Below, piece after piece: positions 1-8,543 of a stretch of 64,000 bases of DNA. Below the pieces are notes generated by a model. The model was given only the letters and a program-made list of their open reading frames with translations, had not been told where the DNA came from and did no database searches. This DNA comes from an uncultured Aquimarina sp. (lineage in GTDB: Bacteria; Bacteroidota; Bacteroidia; Flavobacteriales; Flavobacteriaceae). Position 1 is the first letter of the stretch. Each line of letters begins with the position of its first letter. Location of the stretch: positions 124,001 through 188,000 of the forward strand of contig CANMFM010000001.1 in assembly GCA_947497175.1 (NCBI GenBank). The letters run 5' to 3'. A program made the translations under genes and the position numbers.

Positions 1-1081
1 TGGTGCGGCTATATTCAAAGATTTCAGAATCTCTAAATATTTGATTCTCTGCAGCGGTAACGTTTGCTGCCTGGCCTCTTTTATATTCATAGTTACTCCC
101 AAAAGAAGCAGTTGCAAACACACTTAATTTTGATTCTTCTCCTATTTCCCACGACTTACCGCCTGTAATAGATCCAGAAAGACCGACAGGACCCTCTGAT
201 GAAACAGGATCTACACCATGAGATGAGATAACAGCAAATGGGTTATTACTATATCTGTTATAAAAACCGAAGAGCCCGGTTCCTTCACTCTTTATAAAAT
301 TTTTCCCAACAGAAGCTGTGTTGATATTGCTTCCTAAGTCTGCATCGACAAATGCATCCCCGCTGTGTTCTTTTGCTTTGATATCAACATTACCTGCCGC
401 AAAATCTCCATAAAAATTAGCAGCGTATGTTTTACTTACACCAATATTTTGGATAACATCTGAAGAAAAAAGACTAAGATCAATATTTTTCTTATCAACA
501 TTATTTGCCGGAAGTGATAAACCATTAAATGTAGTGTTTAAGTATCTATCTCCAAGACCACGTACATACACATTACCTCCACCTTCTTGTTTTGAGATTC
601 CAGATATTTTTGTAACTGCTGCAGCTGCATTGCTTACGGCCTTGTTTGAAAGTTCTTGAGCTCCAATACTTTGTTTTTGAACTACCGCATTTTGTTGGTC
701 TAGAAGCAGTGCTTGAACACTTTCTTTCTTGGTACTTGTTCCTTTTACAATTACTTCATCCAGTGCAGCAGCACTGGCTCCTATACTAGCATTTACTGTA
801 ATAGTTTGACCTGCACTTACCACAACTTCTTTTTCTAGGGTTTCATAACCAATAAAACTAAACTCAATGGTATATGTACCAGGATTTAAGTTGTCGATAG
901 TGTATAATCCATCAAAATCAGTAGTTGTTCCTTTGGTCGTTCCTTTTATTAAAACGTTTGCAAAAGGCAAAGGTTGGTCGTTAGATTCTTTGTCTAACAA
1001 TGTTCCGGTAATAGAACCGGTTTCTTGCGCGAAGAGTATTCCTACAAAAAACAACGCAAAAAGGGTAACAATTTTTCTCAT
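1..1081 (-). CDS. TonB-dependent receptor, N-terminal part (cut by window edge)
   Basis: The reading frame opens with ATG at 1081 and stays open to base 1, giving about 360 residues of an outer-membrane receptor whose barrel lies outside the window. It begins with a signal peptide ending near LFVGILFAQ. A carboxypeptidase-like regulatory domain follows (about residues 22-110, with GTTKGTTTDFDGLYTI and a SFIGYET stretch), then a plug domain with GGGNVYVRGLGDRYLNTTF. This domain order is typical of Bacteroidetes SusC/TonB-type receptors that take up large or scarce nutrients. The substrate cannot be read from the fragment. Phased GTTA repeats upstream (1122-1182) and the neighbouring phosphate transporter and PhoBR pair hint at phosphate control, but this is only an inference. 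Confidence 0.9.
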   Translation of the reverse strand, partial: MRKIVTLFALFFVGILFAQETGSITGTLLDKESNDQPLPFANVLIKGTTKGTTTDFDGLYTIDNLNPGTYTIEFSFIGYETLEKEVVVSAGQTITVNASIGASAAALDEVIVKGTSTKKESVQALLLDQQNAVVQKQSIGAQELSNKAVSNAAAAVTKISGISKQEGGGNVYVRGLGDRYLNTTFNGLSLPANNVDKKNIDLSLFSSDVIQNIGVSKTYAANFYGDFAAGNVDIKAKEHSGDAFVDADLGSNINTASVGKNFIKSEGTGLFGFYNRYSNNPFAVISSHGVDPVSSEGPVGLSGSITGGKSWEIGEESKLSVFATASFGSNYEYKRGQAANVTAAENQIFRDSEIFEYSRT

Positions 1082-1121
1082 TTAACTTGTTCTCAAATTC
1101 GGGGGCAAAGAACGAGAGGTT

Positions 1122-1182
1122 GTGTTAATTTCGTGTTACTCAAAAATTAATTATGTATGATTATAATGTTAGGTAATTGTTA
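1122..1182 (-). promoter_or_regulatory. 11-bp-phased TAACAY repeats (possible Pho box array)
   Basis: On the minus strand, TAACAC/TAACAT/TAACAA-like hexamers lie at 1122, 1133, 1166 and 1177, all in one 11-bp phase, with a weaker TAATTT at 1144. PhoB-type regulators bind direct repeats with an 11-bp period, and a weak -7-like GTTCTTTG follows 9 bp after the last repeat. The region is AT-rich, so chance matches are possible. Confidence 0.35.
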
Positions 1183-1414
1183 TCTGGTGCTGTTTAGAGG
1201 ATGTTTTCTTAACGTTTATAGAATGTTAATTAAGGGGATATATATTTGAAGATTAGCAAATTAACATAGGTAAAGTACTTTGCTTAGATGTGTGTAATTG
1301 GGTTAAGAAAATATTTTGTGCTTTGTGAATGTAAAAGAAATATTAATCCTTTTTTAGAGGTAAAAGTTAGTTTGCGATGGGGTATCGTCCTTTTTTGAGG
1401 TTTTTTTAGAACAA

Positions 1415-1444
1415 AAAAACGCCTTAGTCTTCTAAGGCGTTTTT
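1415..1444 (-). terminator. Rho-independent terminator of the MORN-repeat gene
   Basis: A perfect inverted repeat with 13-base arms (1415-1427 and 1432-1444, core ACGCCTTAG/CTAAGGCGT) surrounds a TCTT loop. It carries an A-tract on one side and a T-tract on the other, so it can work in both directions. It lies 23 bases beyond the stop codon of the leftward gene at 1468. Confidence 0.88.
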
Positions 1445-1467
1445 ATAATTTTTTTATTAAAAATAAT

Positions 1468-1827
1468 CTAATTATCGTAATTAACTACTACATTGTCTTT
1501 GTTAGACCAAGTTGTTACTTCTGCAATTTGATTATCAGTATAATTTACTTCAGACAATTTGTCGGCAGACCAGAAAAACCATTTTCCTGTTTTTACACCA
1601 TTATAATATTGTCCCATAGCAATTTTCTTTCCTGTTGCATCGTATGATTTCCATTCGCCATGTAATTTACCTTCTTTGTTATAAAAACCAGATTGTCTTA
1701 CTGTGCCATCTTCGTAAAAGAATGTTCCTTTAATTTGATTTCCTTGTTTTTCAAAAGTAGGCTTTACCTCTTGAGCAAAAATAGTTGTCGCAAACATTAA
1801 AGTTAATATCATTACTAAATTTCTCAT
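1468..1827 (-). CDS. Secreted MORN-repeat protein (YwqK-like)
   Basis: This 119-residue protein starts with a signal peptide (MRNLVMILTLMFATTIFAQ). Short MORN-type beta repeats follow, such as GTFFYEDGTVRQSGFYNKEG, GKLHGEWKSYDATGK and GQYYNGVKTGKWFFW. Proteins of this build are common in Bacteroidetes and are often named antitoxin YwqK-like from weak similarity, but no toxin gene is next to it, so a toxin-antitoxin role is not supported. It is more likely an exported protein of unknown role. It has its own promoter (TTG-N20-TACATTTG) and a strong terminator, so it is a single-gene unit. Confidence 0.8.
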   Translation of the reverse strand: MRNLVMILTLMFATTIFAQEVKPTFEKQGNQIKGTFFYEDGTVRQSGFYNKEGKLHGEWKSYDATGKKIAMGQYYNGVKTGKWFFWSADKLSEVNYTDNQIAEVTTWSNKDNVVVNYDN

Positions 1828-1866
1828 ATCTTAATAATTTTATTGGGGTTCTTGATGATTACATTA

Positions 1867-1897
1867 CAAATGTAACATTAATTTTACTTTTAAACAA
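1867..1897 (-). promoter_or_regulatory. Bacteroidetes-type promoter of the MORN-repeat gene
   Basis: On the minus strand TTG (1895-1897) is followed after 20 bases by TACATTTG (1867-1874), matching the Bacteroidetes sigma factor signature TTG-N17-23-TAnnTTTG. The start codon follows about 40 bases further on. Confidence 0.65.
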
Positions 1898-1922
1898 CAT
1901 TTAAGTAACATTAAATTAACAA
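1873..1922. promoter_or_regulatory. 11-bp-phased TAACAT repeats (possible Pho box array)
   Basis: TAACAT, CAACAT, TAACAT and TAACAA start at 1873, 1895, 1906 and 1917, all in one 11-bp phase, with TTACTT filling the 1884 position. The array overlaps and lies upstream of the MORN gene promoter. Repeats of this period fit PhoB-type binding sites, but binding is an inference. Confidence 0.4.
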
Positions 1923-2217
1923 TAAGCTTATAATTATCTAAAAATCAATTACTTAATATTTCATTATTGAATAACATGATTTTTCATGTATTTATGATGT
2001 AGATCGATGTTCCCAAAGTTGTCGCAAAAGGAATCGTATAAAAAGTATGTCAATGGTTTTCAAGAAACTGATTTACAGTTGTTTATTGATAAATAGGACT
2101 GTGTCTGATATTCGAAATGCTTATACTTTATAGAAGTTCGTACTGTTATTGTTGATAGTATGGCAAAGTATGTTCAATAATATCATGTAAGAATACGATA
2201 AAAAGGCTTTAAAAAGA

Positions 2218-2256
2218 TAACATTTCAATAACATAGGACTTGAATTTTAGTAACAT
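2218..2256 (+). promoter_or_regulatory. Phased TAACAT repeats upstream of phosphate transporter
   Basis: TAACAT occurs at 2218, 2229 and 2251, that is at steps of 11 and 22 bases, directly upstream of the PiT gene. A near-match -7 element, TATGCTTG, lies at 2273-2280. The pattern agrees with a PhoB-controlled promoter but is unproven. Confidence 0.4.
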
Positions 2257-2286
2257 TTTTGTGATCTATAAGTATGCTTGGAATAT

Positions 2287-4683
2287 ATGAATGATATTTA
2301 CATTATGATGATTATTGCATTGGCTGTTTTGGCCATTGCAGATCTTATTGTTGGCGTTAGTAATGATGCTGTTAATTTTTTAAATTCTGCAATAGGTTCT
2401 AAAGCAATTTCTTTTAGAACGATCATGATTGTTGCTAGTGTTGGTATTGCTGCAGGAGCTATATTTTCTAGTGGATTAATGGAGGTAGCTCGTAAGGGTA
2501 TTTTTGTGCCTGGCGAGTTTTATTTTGATGAGATCATGATCATATTTATGGCAGTAATGATCACAGATATATTACTTCTGGATTTTTTTAATACACTGGG
2601 TATGCCCACATCAACTACGGTCTCTATCGTATTTGAATTGCTTGGAGCCGCAGTGTGTGTGGCTTTACTTAAAATCTCGGCAGACGCAGATCTTTCTGTT
2701 GCAGATCTTGGCAATTTTATAAATACTAAGAAAGCAGGCGAGATCATTACGGGTATTTTGTTATCTGTAGTGGTTGCATTTTCGGTTGGAGCTATAGTTC
2801 AGTATATCTCAAGATTGCTTTTGTCGTTTAATTTTGAAAAGAAAGCCAAATGGGTTGGAGCGCTATTTGGTGGGGTAGCACTAACGGCAATCTTGTATTT
2901 TATATTTATAAAAGGAATTAAAGGCACTAATTATGCTCAATCTGTAGTTGAAATTTTATATAACGGGGGTGCAGAAGGTTTATTAGATTGGGCGAATACG
3001 TATTTTGGAAGCACATACCAAAGTGTCAAAGAATTAATAAACGCAAAAAAAGATCTTCTTTTCATAGATGCAGAAACCGGAACGGTGGCGTTAACATTAC
3101 GAGGGTTTTTAGAAACAAATGTATTGCTTATTGTATTCTTAGGCTTTGTATTTTTATCGTTACTTTCCTATGGGATAATGTCGGTTCTTAAAACGAATAT
3201 TTATAAAATAATAATTATAGTAGGAACTTTTGCACTGGCTTTGGCTTTTGCCGGTAATGATTTGGTTAACTTTATTGGAGTGCCCATTGCAGCCTGGCAA
3301 TCTTATGAGGCTTGGTCAGCTTCTGGTATTTCTGCCGAATCTTTTACTATGGGAGTGTTGGCATCAAAAGTTGCAACACCTACATATTTATTATTAGCTG
3401 CGGGTCTTATTATGGTATTGACGTTATGGTTTTCGGCCAAGGCCCGAAACGTAGTCAAGACTTCTATCGATTTGTCACGACAAGGCGATGGAGACGAAAA
3501 GTTTCGCCCTAATTTCTTATCTAGAGAGATAGTAAGATTGACCATAGTAGTTTCTAATTCTATTTCGGCAATTACTCCAAAAACATTTAAAAAGTTTAGC
3601 GATAAGCAATTTGATGAAAAAAACGTTATCGAAGCAAATGCATTTATAAAGAAAGAAGATCAACCTGCTTTTGACATGGTAAGAGCGGCTGTTAATTTAA
3701 TGGTAGCCGGGATCTTGATATCTATTGCAACCTCCATGAAATTGCCTTTGTCTACTACCTATGTAACTTTTATGGTCGCTATGGGTACATCATTAGCTGA
3801 TCGGGCTTGGGGTACAGAAAGTGCCGTATATCGTGTTGCTGGGGTGTTAAATGTAATCGGCGGTTGGTTCTTTACAGCGATAAGTGCTTTTCTGGCTGCG
3901 GCGACCATTGCTTTTTTAATCAATTTCAATCAACCAATAATGACAGCAGTTCTTTTATTGGTTGCAGTTTTATTATTGGCAAGAAGCACTATAAGGTATC
4001 GCAATCAAACCAGAGCGGAAAAAGCAGAAGACAGACTTAAAAAATCAGAAAGCAGCTCTATCCAGGGCGTGATAGAAGAAAGTGCAGACAATATTAAATC
4101 TTTTGTAAACCGAGGAAACAAAATCTATGGAAATACCGTTGATAGCTTAGCAAAATACGATTTGGCAGCACTTAAAAAGAGCAGAAAAGGAATCGCTAAA
4201 TTAGAAACCGAGGTAGAAGGATTAAGAGATAGCATCTTTTATTTTATTAAGAACCTTGACGAATCTAGTGTTGGAGCGAGTAACTTTTATATTTCAATCT
4301 TAGGATACCTTGAAGATATTACACAATCTTTAGAATACATAGCTAAAGTAAGTCATAAACATGTAAATAATAACCATAAAAAACTACGATTTAATCAAAT
4401 TAAGGACTTAAAAGAGATCGAAGATCATTTGGATGATTTTTATGGAAATATAAAAGCTGTTTTTGATAGTAGAGAGTTTAAAAAGCTTGATAGTATCATC
4501 AGTGAAAAACAAGAACTGTTTACCATTGTAAATGATAAAATCGATAAACAGGTTGCAAGAACAAGGACCGAGGAGAGTAGCCCAAAAAATACAACCCTGT
4601 ATTTTGGATTATTGACAGAAACCAAAGATCTTATCACAGCAACTATGAACCTATTGGTAACGTATAGAGATCATCAAGATTAA
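2287..4683 (+). CDS. PiT family inorganic phosphate transporter with PhoU-like tail
   Basis: The protein is a cation-coupled phosphate permease of the inner membrane. It has the duplicated PiT signature: GVSNDAVNFLNSAIGSK near residue 25 and AFAGNDLVNFIGVPIAAW near residue 325, each with the conserved N-D pair. About twelve hydrophobic segments fill the first 570 residues. The last 210 residues are soluble, charged and helical and resemble the PhoU-like DUF47 domain often fused to or paired with PiT proteins. The likely start is ATG at 2287; an in-frame TTG at 2278 would add three residues. The PhoB/PhoR-like pair directly downstream supports a role in phosphate supply and sensing. Confidence 0.92.
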   Translation: MNDIYIMMIIALAVLAIADLIVGVSNDAVNFLNSAIGSKAISFRTIMIVASVGIAAGAIFSSGLMEVARKGIFVPGEFYFDEIMIIFMAVMITDILLLDFFNTLGMPTSTTVSIVFELLGAAVCVALLKISADADLSVADLGNFINTKKAGEIITGILLSVVVAFSVGAIVQYISRLLLSFNFEKKAKWVGALFGGVALTAILYFIFIKGIKGTNYAQSVVEILYNGGAEGLLDWANTYFGSTYQSVKELINAKKDLLFIDAETGTVALTLRGFLETNVLLIVFLGFVFLSLLSYGIMSVLKTNIYKIIIIVGTFALALAFAGNDLVNFIGVPIAAWQSYEAWSASGISAESFTMGVLASKVATPTYLLLAAGLIMVLTLWFSAKARNVVKTSIDLSRQGDGDEKFRPNFLSREIVRLTIVVSNSISAITPKTFKKFSDKQFDEKNVIEANAFIKKEDQPAFDMVRAAVNLMVAGILISIATSMKLPLSTTYVTFMVAMGTSLADRAWGTESAVYRVAGVLNVIGGWFFTAISAFLAAATIAFLINFNQPIMTAVLLLVAVLLLARSTIRYRNQTRAEKAEDRLKKSESSSIQGVIEESADNIKSFVNRGNKIYGNTVDSLAKYDLAALKKSRKGIAKLETEVEGLRDSIFYFIKNLDESSVGASNFYISILGYLEDITQSLEYIAKVSHKHVNNNHKKLRFNQIKDLKEIEDHLDDFYGNIKAVFDSREFKKLDSIISEKQELFTIVNDKIDKQVARTRTEESSPKNTTLYFGLLTETKDLITATMNLLVTYRDHQD

Positions 4684-4764
4684 TCCTTAGTTACAGCATA
4701 GCAAAGTTAAGTAATTGTTATCCTTATAAAATTTTTATGTTAGATTATGGTATACTGGCTTTTT

Positions 4765-4799
4765 CTATGTTAAAACTTAATTTTAACATAGTATATTTA
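4765..4799 (+). promoter_or_regulatory. Perfect dyad and -7 element upstream of phoB-like gene
   Basis: A perfect inverted repeat with 11-base arms (CTATGTTAAAA/TTTTAACATAG, 4765-4791, centre CTTAA) abuts a -7-like TATATTTA at 4792-4799. The dyad includes a TAACAT hexamer as seen upstream of the PiT gene. It could be an autoregulatory site of the response regulator encoded next. Confidence 0.45.
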
Positions 4800-4823
4800 C
4801 CCGTCGTGATATAATTTTAAACT

Positions 4824-5507
4824 ATGGACAAAAAAGATATTATAATTTTATTGGTGGATGACGAACCTGATATTTTGGAAATCGTTGGGTATAACCTTAC
4901 GGCAGAAGGGTATCAAGTACTTACTGCAGAAAATGGTGTAGAAGCTGTTAAAATTGCAAAAAAGAAGAAGCCACATCTTATAATTCTAGATGTTATGATG
5001 CCAGAAATGGATGGTATCGAGGCTTGCGAACAAATTCGGAAATTGCCAGACCTGCAAAACACCATAATAACGTTTTTAACGGCAAGAGGAGAAGACTACT
5101 CACAGGTAGCAGGATTTGATGCAGGCGCAGATGATTACATCACAAAGCCAATTAGGCCAAAGGTTCTGGTAAGTAAGGTAAAAGCATTGCTTAGACGTTT
5201 AAAAGAAGAAGAGTCATCAGAGAACGTGGTAAAAATAGGAACTCTGGTAATTAATAGAGACGAGTATAAAATCATAAAAGATAAAAAAGAGATCGTATTG
5301 CCTAGAAAAGAGTTTGAATTATTATCTTTATTGGCCTCTAAACCAGGAAAGGTTTTTAAGCGAGAAGATATCCTTGACAAGGTATGGGGCAATGAAGTCA
5401 TTGTAGGAGGCCGAACTATTGATGTTCACATTAGAAAATTAAGAGAAAAAATCGGCGATAATAGTTTTAAAACTATTAAAGGAGTAGGATATAAGTTTGT
5501 AGTTTAA
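4824..5507 (+). CDS. phoB: OmpR/PhoB family response regulator (phosphate-type)
   Basis: A 227-residue two-domain response regulator. The receiver domain (1-120) has the acidic pair D12-D13, the phosphorylation site D56 in LIILDVMMPEMDG, T86 and the conserved lysine K108 in YITKPI. The C-terminal winged helix (about 130-227) ends with GGRTIDVHIRKLREKIG and a TIKGVGYKFV strand typical of the OmpR/PhoB class. The histidine kinase gene starts just after its stop codon, so the two form one operon. Position next to a PiT phosphate transporter makes a PhoB role likely, though the symbol rests on context and general similarity. Confidence 0.85.
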   Translation: MDKKDIIILLVDDEPDILEIVGYNLTAEGYQVLTAENGVEAVKIAKKKKPHLIILDVMMPEMDGIEACEQIRKLPDLQNTIITFLTARGEDYSQVAGFDAGADDYITKPIRPKVLVSKVKALLRRLKEEESSENVVKIGTLVINRDEYKIIKDKKEIVLPRKEFELLSLLASKPGKVFKREDILDKVWGNEVIVGGRTIDVHIRKLREKIGDNSFKTIKGVGYKFVV

Positions 5508-5508
5508 A

Positions 5509-6588
5509 ATGGCAGAAAACTTTAAGAAGTCGTATAGGTTTGCATACCTTTCATCTTTATACATCACTATATTACTAACGCTCGCTTTGAGCGTTTTTTT
5601 ATATGTTCAATCAATTCTTAATCTAGTATTAGTGGTAGGTTTTGCATTGTTGTGCTATGCTATAAGCTTTCTTGTTATTCAATACAGAGTAGAACGTTTT
5701 ATCTATCGTAGAGTACGTAAAATCTATGATGATATCGAAATGCTCGATGTAGAAACTATCGAAGATACCCCGGTTACTACAGACATGCGAACCTTGATCA
5801 AAGAAGTAGAGAAGTTCGCAAAAAAACGAAAAACAGAGATTGAAACCCTTAAAATACGAGAAGACTATCGCAAAGAATTTATGGGTAATGTTTCTCATGA
5901 GCTCAAAACACCTTTGTTTACTGTGCAGGGATATATTCTTACCCTTTTAGATGGAGCCATGAAAGATCCGGCAATTCTTGATAAATATCTTAATCGAGCT
6001 AATAAGGGCGTAGAACGACTTATTTATATTGTAAATGATTTGGATATGATCACCAAATTAGAAGTTGGTGATCTTAACCTTAACTATACAGGTTTTGATA
6101 TTGTAGAATTAGTACAAAGCGTATTTGATCTTTTCGAGATGAAGGCTGCAAAAAAAAATATCGCACTCACTTTTGATATGAATTATACAGAACCTATCAT
6201 GGTACACGCCGATAAAGAAAGAATACAACAAGTGCTTTCTAATTTGATAGTAAATTCAATTAAATACGGAAAAGAGGACGGTACAACCGAAGTAAGTATT
6301 GAAGATTTGATTCGTAATAAAGTGATTATACGAATAACAGATAATGGCGAAGGGATTGCACAGGCACATATCCCCAGGTTATTCGAACGTTTTTACAGAG
6401 TAGATAAAAGTGGTTCGCGTAAAGAAGGAGGTTCTGGCCTTGGATTAGCCATTGTAAAACATATTATCGAAGCCCATCATGAACGTATTTATGTAGAAAG
6501 CGACTATCGCGTTGGTAGCGAATTTTCATTTACTCTGGAAAAAGTGAAAAAGTTTCCCGTAATCGACGTCAGTACCAAAACTACTTAA
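5509..6588 (+). CDS. phoR: PhoR-like sensor histidine kinase
   Basis: A 359-residue membrane kinase. Two hydrophobic segments lie at about residues 14-57 with almost no periplasmic loop, as in PhoR proteins that sense through partner transporters rather than an external ligand. The HisKA box FMGNVSHELKTP places the phospho-accepting histidine at 130. The ATPase domain has the N box (SNLIVNSIKYG, N249), ITDNGEGIA and GGSGLGLAIVKHI. It follows the response regulator by one base and would phosphorylate it. The last 63 bases overlap the 3' end of the convergent glycosyltransferase gene. Confidence 0.87.
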   Translation: MAENFKKSYRFAYLSSLYITILLTLALSVFLYVQSILNLVLVVGFALLCYAISFLVIQYRVERFIYRRVRKIYDDIEMLDVETIEDTPVTTDMRTLIKEVEKFAKKRKTEIETLKIREDYRKEFMGNVSHELKTPLFTVQGYILTLLDGAMKDPAILDKYLNRANKGVERLIYIVNDLDMITKLEVGDLNLNYTGFDIVELVQSVFDLFEMKAAKKNIALTFDMNYTEPIMVHADKERIQQVLSNLIVNSIKYGKEDGTTEVSIEDLIRNKVIIRITDNGEGIAQAHIPRLFERFYRVDKSGSRKEGGSGLGLAIVKHIIEAHHERIYVESDYRVGSEFSFTLEKVKKFPVIDVSTKTT

Positions 6589-7581
6589 CCCTCTATAGTT
6601 ATTTATAGTTCTTAATTTTTTTAATGTAAATTCATTTTGAGTGCAACTAGGGACAAGTTTTTGAAGCATTAAGCGATCTGCCAGGTACTCCTGTTCAAAT
6701 TGTCCGGGTGTAGGGATAAAAAATGCTTTTTTCTTTAACTTGGCCAGATCCATTACTGTAGTATACCCAGAGCGAGATATGACCAGATTACTACTGTTGA
6801 TAGTGTTTTCTAGTTCTTTTCCGGTTAAGTAATTATGAATTGTAATATTATTTTTTACATAAGTTTTGTGCATTTCTTCTATAAGCCCTCGTACAAAAAC
6901 AATATTTTTATCACTTTGCTCAAACTCCTGAAAAAGTTTTTGTTCTAATAAAGTACGTTGTGGCTCCGGGCCAGATAGTAATACCATTATATCATACTTT
7001 TTGGGTAGGATTTGATACTCAAACCTGCTTAGTGGACCTAAATATGTGACCGGAATATTACTCTTTTTTGGATGACCTAATTCACCACTCAAATTAGGAT
7101 CATCTGCCATATCAGGAACCCAGCATAAATCAAATTTCTTAATGTATTTGTTATGTAGTTTTGTGCTAAAAGAAGTAGTTTTTCCGCTTAAAACAGTAAG
7201 TTGGTGCGTTATAAAGACCGAAGGGACACTTTTGTGCCTAACCCCCATTCTATTGTCAGAAATAATACCACAAAACTCTTCTTCTTCAACCCATCTTCGT
7301 ATGGCTTTTTTTTCTGCATTAATAGCATGGGCAATTTTAGGGCTATTCAATAACATTTTCAATTTAAAATTACTGCCCTTTTTAGAATATTCTATATTGT
7401 AAGACGGAAGTGTTCTTGCTTGTAATCCTGGAAACTCTTTTTTTAGTATTGAAAGTGCAACCCCGTCTGAAGCAATAACCGGTTCGATTCCCTCATAGAT
7501 TAACGCGTTGATAATAGGGATACATCGGGTGGCGTGACCTAATCCCCAATTAAGAGGAGCTACAAGTACTTTTTTGTTCAA
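6526..7581 (-). CDS. Glycosyltransferase, MurG/GT28-like
   Basis: The 351-residue protein opens with VLVAPLNWGLGHATRCIPII, the N-terminal glycine-rich loop of MurG/GT28-type enzymes. It has a C-terminal nucleotide-sugar binding region with NLVISRSGYTTVMDLAKLKKKAFFIPTPGQFEQEYLA, matching the S-R-x-G...P..GQ..E pattern of that fold (read here as two short motifs). It likely transfers a sugar from a nucleotide donor to a lipid or surface acceptor at the cytoplasmic face, but the acceptor is unknown. It is not murG itself, because the usual mur neighbours are absent. Its 3' end overlaps the phoR-like gene tail to tail by 63 bases. Confidence 0.75.
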   Translation of the reverse strand: MNKKVLVAPLNWGLGHATRCIPIINALIYEGIEPVIASDGVALSILKKEFPGLQARTLPSYNIEYSKKGSNFKLKMLLNSPKIAHAINAEKKAIRRWVEEEEFCGIISDNRMGVRHKSVPSVFITHQLTVLSGKTTSFSTKLHNKYIKKFDLCWVPDMADDPNLSGELGHPKKSNIPVTYLGPLSRFEYQILPKKYDIMVLLSGPEPQRTLLEQKLFQEFEQSDKNIVFVRGLIEEMHKTYVKNNITIHNYLTGKELENTINSSNLVISRSGYTTVMDLAKLKKKAFFIPTPGQFEQEYLADRLMLQKLVPSCTQNEFTLKKLRTINNYRGLSSFGTDVDYGKLFHFFQSK

Positions 7582-7854
7582 ATGTCTTGGCTTTTAGTTT
7601 GTTATACCTATTAACTATTTAATTAGTAATAATAAAAGTAATCGTATTTCTGTATGCGTATATTTCCTTAATTTTACCAAAAAATTATCTTTAAGTATAG
7701 TTTTGAAATACGAGGTTATCAAGAGAATGTAGTCGAATAATAGAATCAAAATTCCCTGAATTTTTAAAACGACTTGTAGCTCTTCAAAAAAATGTATAAC
7801 CCTTGTAACACAACCTGAAATCTGAAGACTAGTAAATAAGAAATAGGAGAACAC

Positions 7855-8529
7855 GTGGGAAGTAAGAATAAATTAAAACGATTTAACGAAAATAAAACCT
7901 TTCATAATGTACTTGAACCAACCAGGGCAGAAGTACTGGATAACATGTCTGGTTTAAAAGGAAAGTGGAACGAAAAATTTTTTAAAAACCCAAATCCAAT
8001 AGTTTTAGAATTAGGTTGTGGTAAAGGAGAATATACGGTTGGACTTGCAGAGAAATATCCAGAAAAAAATTTTATAGGTATAGATATTAAAGGAGCACGT
8101 TTTTGGAGAGGAGCAAAAACAGCAATTGAAAATGAAATGAATAATGTAGGTTTTATTAGAACTCAGATTGAGTTGGTTGATCATATTTTTGAAAAAGGAG
8201 AGATTGACGAAATTTGGATTACTTTTCCTGACCCACAAATAAAATACAAACGTACAAAGCACAGAATGACCAATACCACCTTTTTGCAGCGCTATAAAAA
8301 GATTTTGAAGCCAAACGGAATTATGCATCTCAAAACCGATAGCGAGTTTATGCATGGATATACTTTAGGATTGCTTCATGGCGAGGGGCATGAGGTCTTG
8401 TATGCAAATCATAATGTGTATCATAATGAAGGGGCACCAGAGGTCGTTACGTCTATTCAAACTTTTTACGAAAAACAATATTTAGAACAAAATAAACCCA
8501 TAACTTACATCCAGTTTAAGATCTCATAA
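7855..8529 (+). CDS. trmB: tRNA (guanine-N7-)-methyltransferase
   Basis: TrmB methylates G46 of tRNAs using S-adenosylmethionine. The 224-residue protein has the SAM-binding motif VLELGCGKGEYTVGLAEKYP and the family signature IWITFPDPQ followed by K-x-K-R-T-K-H-R-x-T, and the characteristic C-terminal P-I-T-Y-I-Q-F. The start is GTG at 7855, preceded by AGGAG at a good distance; the N-terminus MGSKNKLKRF is what flavobacterial TrmB proteins usually show. The 273 bases upstream hold only an unconvincing reverse frame. Confidence 0.93.
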   Translation: MGSKNKLKRFNENKTFHNVLEPTRAEVLDNMSGLKGKWNEKFFKNPNPIVLELGCGKGEYTVGLAEKYPEKNFIGIDIKGARFWRGAKTAIENEMNNVGFIRTQIELVDHIFEKGEIDEIWITFPDPQIKYKRTKHRMTNTTFLQRYKKILKPNGIMHLKTDSEFMHGYTLGLLHGEGHEVLYANHNVYHNEGAPEVVTSIQTFYEKQYLEQNKPITYIQFKIS

Positions 8530-8543
8530 TTGGTACTACAATT

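Larger units (their letters stand above)
1082..1467. other. Intergenic region with receptor promoter and MORN gene terminator
   Basis: No coding frame of interest is seen in these 386 bases. The right part holds the hairpin terminator of the MORN-repeat gene (1415-1444). The left part holds the presumed promoter region of the leftward receptor gene, with a weak -7-like GTTCTTTG (minus strand, 1105-1112) and phased GTTA repeats. Confidence 0.6.
1828..2286. other. Intergenic region between divergent MORN and PiT genes
   Basis: These 459 bases contain the promoter of the leftward gene near 1867-1897, two sets of 11-bp-phased TAACAT repeats (1873-1922 and 2218-2256) and a small dyad ACATGA-TTTT-TCATGT at 1975-1990. 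No coding frame is convincing. Confidence 0.6.

Noticed and set aside
1468-1827. MORN-repeat protein as antitoxin of a toxin-antitoxin pair
   Set aside because: It has a signal peptide and stands as a single gene with own promoter and terminator; no toxin gene is adjacent.
1861-1881. ATTACAAATGTAAC upstream of the MORN gene as another copy of the sulfur regulator dyad
   Set aside because: Although similar in letters, the half-sites are TTACA/TGTAA rather than GTAACA/TGTTAC, and it overlaps a -7 element rather than lying 22 bases away from it.
7615-7854. A 79-codon reverse frame between the glycosyltransferase gene and trmB
   Set aside because: Its translation has no domain or signal, it abuts the trmB start in the opposite direction, and it has no ribosome binding site; it looks like a chance frame in AT-rich DNA.
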